NCBI GenBank assembly: GCA_035702805.1 | Contig: DASSZN010000220.1 | Coordinates: forward strand, 1-9,360 | Length of the DNA stretch: 9,360 bases | Direction of reading: 5' to 3' | Origin: DASSZN01 sp035702805 | GTDB taxonomy: Bacteria > Chloroflexota > Chloroflexia > Thermomicrobiales > Thermomicrobiaceae | Shown here: in pieces, positions 5,957 to 9,360 of the stretch | Position numbering within the stretch: position 1 is the stretch's first letter | How the letters are laid out: each line of letters begins with the position of its first letter | Made by a program: the position numbers and the translations under genes | Notes under the pieces: generated by a model | The model's input: only the letters and a program-made list of their open reading frames with translations | Told to the model about the DNA's origin: nothing | Database searches by the model: none

Positions 5957-8590
<2,634 letters not shown>

Positions 8591-8617
8591 GGCCGCGCGT
8601 CGAGAGCGACGGACATG

Positions 8618-8650
8618 CGGCCCCGGCGGAGCGCAGCCGGGGCCGTTTTT
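8618..8650 (+). terminator. Intrinsic terminator of the dikinase gene
   Basis: A perfect 10-bp stem (CGGCCCCGGC at 8618-8627, GCCGGGGCCG at 8636-8645) with an 8-nt loop is followed directly by TTTTT (8646-8650). It lies 27 nt past the stop codon. On the minus strand no T-run follows, so it is directional, although the stem may also help end the converging small gene. Confidence 0.93.
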
Positions 8651-8690
8651 CTGCCCAGGTCGCGCCGCGCCCGGTGACGACGCGCGCCGG

Positions 8691-8873
8691 TCAGCGTGAC
8701 TCGAGCAAGCGTCGGCGCTCCTCGTACTCCTCCACGCCGATCTCGCCGCGGGCGAATCGCTCGCGCAGCACGACGAGCGCGCGGTCCGCTTCCTGGGGAT
8801 TGCCGGGAGCAATCGCGCGCCGCCGCAGCAGCAGCCAGAGCACGACGGCGATGACGATGGCGGCCACGATCAT
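8691..8873 (-). CDS. Small membrane protein with SHOCT-like C-terminus
   Basis: This encodes 60 residues from an ATG at 8873, preceded by GAAAGGGG with a 6-nt spacer. The frame stays open further upstream (to 9014), but that extension is Arg/Pro/Ala-rich with no ribosome binding site. Residues 2-16 form one transmembrane helix (IVAAIVIAVVLWLLL), followed by a positive RRR stop-transfer, so the C-terminus should face the cytoplasm. After a short linker, residues about 31-60 (ALVVLRERFARGEIGVEEYEERRRLLE) match the SHOCT pattern: a helix, the RGEI-EEYE turn, and a second helix. SHOCT domains are common at the ends of small bacterial membrane proteins, and their function is largely unknown. It converges on the dikinase terminator and is divergent from the acetyltransferase gene. 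Confidence 0.85.
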   Translation of the reverse strand: MIVAAIVIAVVLWLLLRRRAIAPGNPQEADRALVVLRERFARGEIGVEEYEERRRLLESR

Positions 8874-9092
8874 GGAGAGCCCCTTTCGTCGGTGCGACGC
8901 GGTTGCTGGGAGCGGAACCGACAGCGCCGCCGGCGCGCTCGAGCCGTCCGCTCGCGCGAATCGTACCCGCGCCGGCACGTGGTCGGGCGCGCGGCGTCCG
9001 CATGGGATTCCCATTTACGGGACGGTGTGGCACTCTCCGCGAATCGGAAGCTACGGGGGGCGGGGACTCGGTAACATGCTGGAGGGGGAGCA
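8874..9092. other. Divergent intergenic region between the SHOCT and GNAT genes
   Basis: This 219-bp region should carry both promoters. On the minus strand TACGAT (8965-8960) is the best -10-like hexamer, without a good -35. On the plus strand TAACAT (9072-9077) lies too close to the GNAT start to be convincing. A short palindrome is present at 9002-9014, and 9003-9025 resembles the segment ahead of the dikinase gene. Confidence 0.5.
9002..9014. repeat. Short palindrome ATGGGA-T-TCCCAT
   Basis: Two exact 6-bp arms flank one central base in the shared promoter region of two divergent genes. It could be an operator half-site pair. It could also be chance, given the short length. Confidence 0.3.
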
Positions 9093-9360
9093 ATGAGCGG
9101 AGCGACGTTCCGGGTGCGAGCGTTCGAACCAGGGGATATCGATGATGCCGCGGCCATCTACTCGTGCCCGAGCGTCATGGCCAACTCCGCGTCGTTCGTC
9201 CCCTACCAGTCACACGCGCAACTCGCGGACCGGTTCTTTCCGGTGCCCGAGGGCACCTACTTCTTCGCGGCGGAGGCGGACGGGCGGGCCGTCGGCGTGC
9301 TGGGCCTGCACGGGCGCACCCGCCCACGAACGCGCCACTCGGCGTCGATCGGCATGGCCG
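9093..9360 (+). CDS. GNAT-family N-acetyltransferase (N-terminal part, cut by window edge)
   Basis: The first 89 residues are visible from an ATG at 9093, preceded by a purine-rich GGAGGGGGAG (9081-9090). The opening FRVRAFEPGDIDDAAAIY is the typical first strand and helix of a GNAT domain (R-x-a-x-x-D-x-x-x-x-x-i-y). YFFAAEADGRAVGVLGLHG gives the beta-hairpin 'a-e-x-d-G-x-x-v-G-x-x-g-l' of the fold. The last visible residues ASIGMA start the strand leading to the acetyl-CoA pyrophosphate loop, which lies beyond the window. The layout resembles YhhY-like amino-acid or antibiotic acetyltransferases, but the substrate cannot be told from this part. The family call is secure; specificity is unknown. 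Confidence 0.85.
   Translation, partial: MSGATFRVRAFEPGDIDDAAAIYSCPSVMANSASFVPYQSHAQLADRFFPVPEGTYFFAAEADGRAVGVLGLHGRTRPRTRHSASIGMA

Noticed and set aside
8874..9014. N-terminal extension of the SHOCT protein to an ATG at 9014
   Set aside because: The extension is Arg/Pro/Ala-rich without a ribosome binding site. The internal ATG at 8873 has one and starts directly at the membrane helix.

Overview
The window is very GC-rich with strong G/C bias at third codon positions. It reads as a chromosomal segment of a GC-rich, probably thermophilic bacterium. My best guess from overall protein character is Chloroflexota, class Thermomicrobia (Sphaerobacter-like). This is inference; no rRNA or lineage-specific marker is present, and a GC-rich actinobacterium is not excluded.

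Layout from left to right. Positions 1-83 hold the 5' end of a minus-strand gene with a strong ribosome binding site. Positions 84-519 are non-coding and hold several inverted repeats, including a strong hairpin (447-478) just past the stop of the next gene. Positions 520-3063 (minus) encode an 847-residue secreted protein: a signal peptide followed by three homologous domains of about 240 residues, each with one conserved cysteine pair, joined by Gly/Ser-rich linkers. I do not recognise this domain. Positions 3064-3457 are non-coding and carry a textbook G-quadruplex motif (3342-3371) and the terminator of a tRNA gene. A minus-strand tRNA with anticodon CAT (3458-3532) has a clear promoter at 3551-3578. 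It is divergent from a PcrA/UvrD-type helicase gene (3658-5862, plus), whose extended -10 element decides which start codon is plausible.

Pyruvate phosphate dikinase follows on the same strand (5957-8590) and ends at a strong intrinsic terminator (8618-8650). A 60-residue minus-strand membrane protein with a SHOCT-like C-terminus (8691-8873) converges on that terminator. It is divergent from a GNAT acetyltransferase gene that starts at 9093 and runs off the right edge.

The central genes are housekeeping: DNA repair/replication helicase, pyruvate/PEP interconversion and translation. I see no pathway linking them; they look like independent transcription units. I found no mobile element, CRISPR array, toxin-antitoxin pair or defence cassette. 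The least explained item is the triplicated secreted protein, followed by the G-quadruplex and hairpin-rich intergenic regions.
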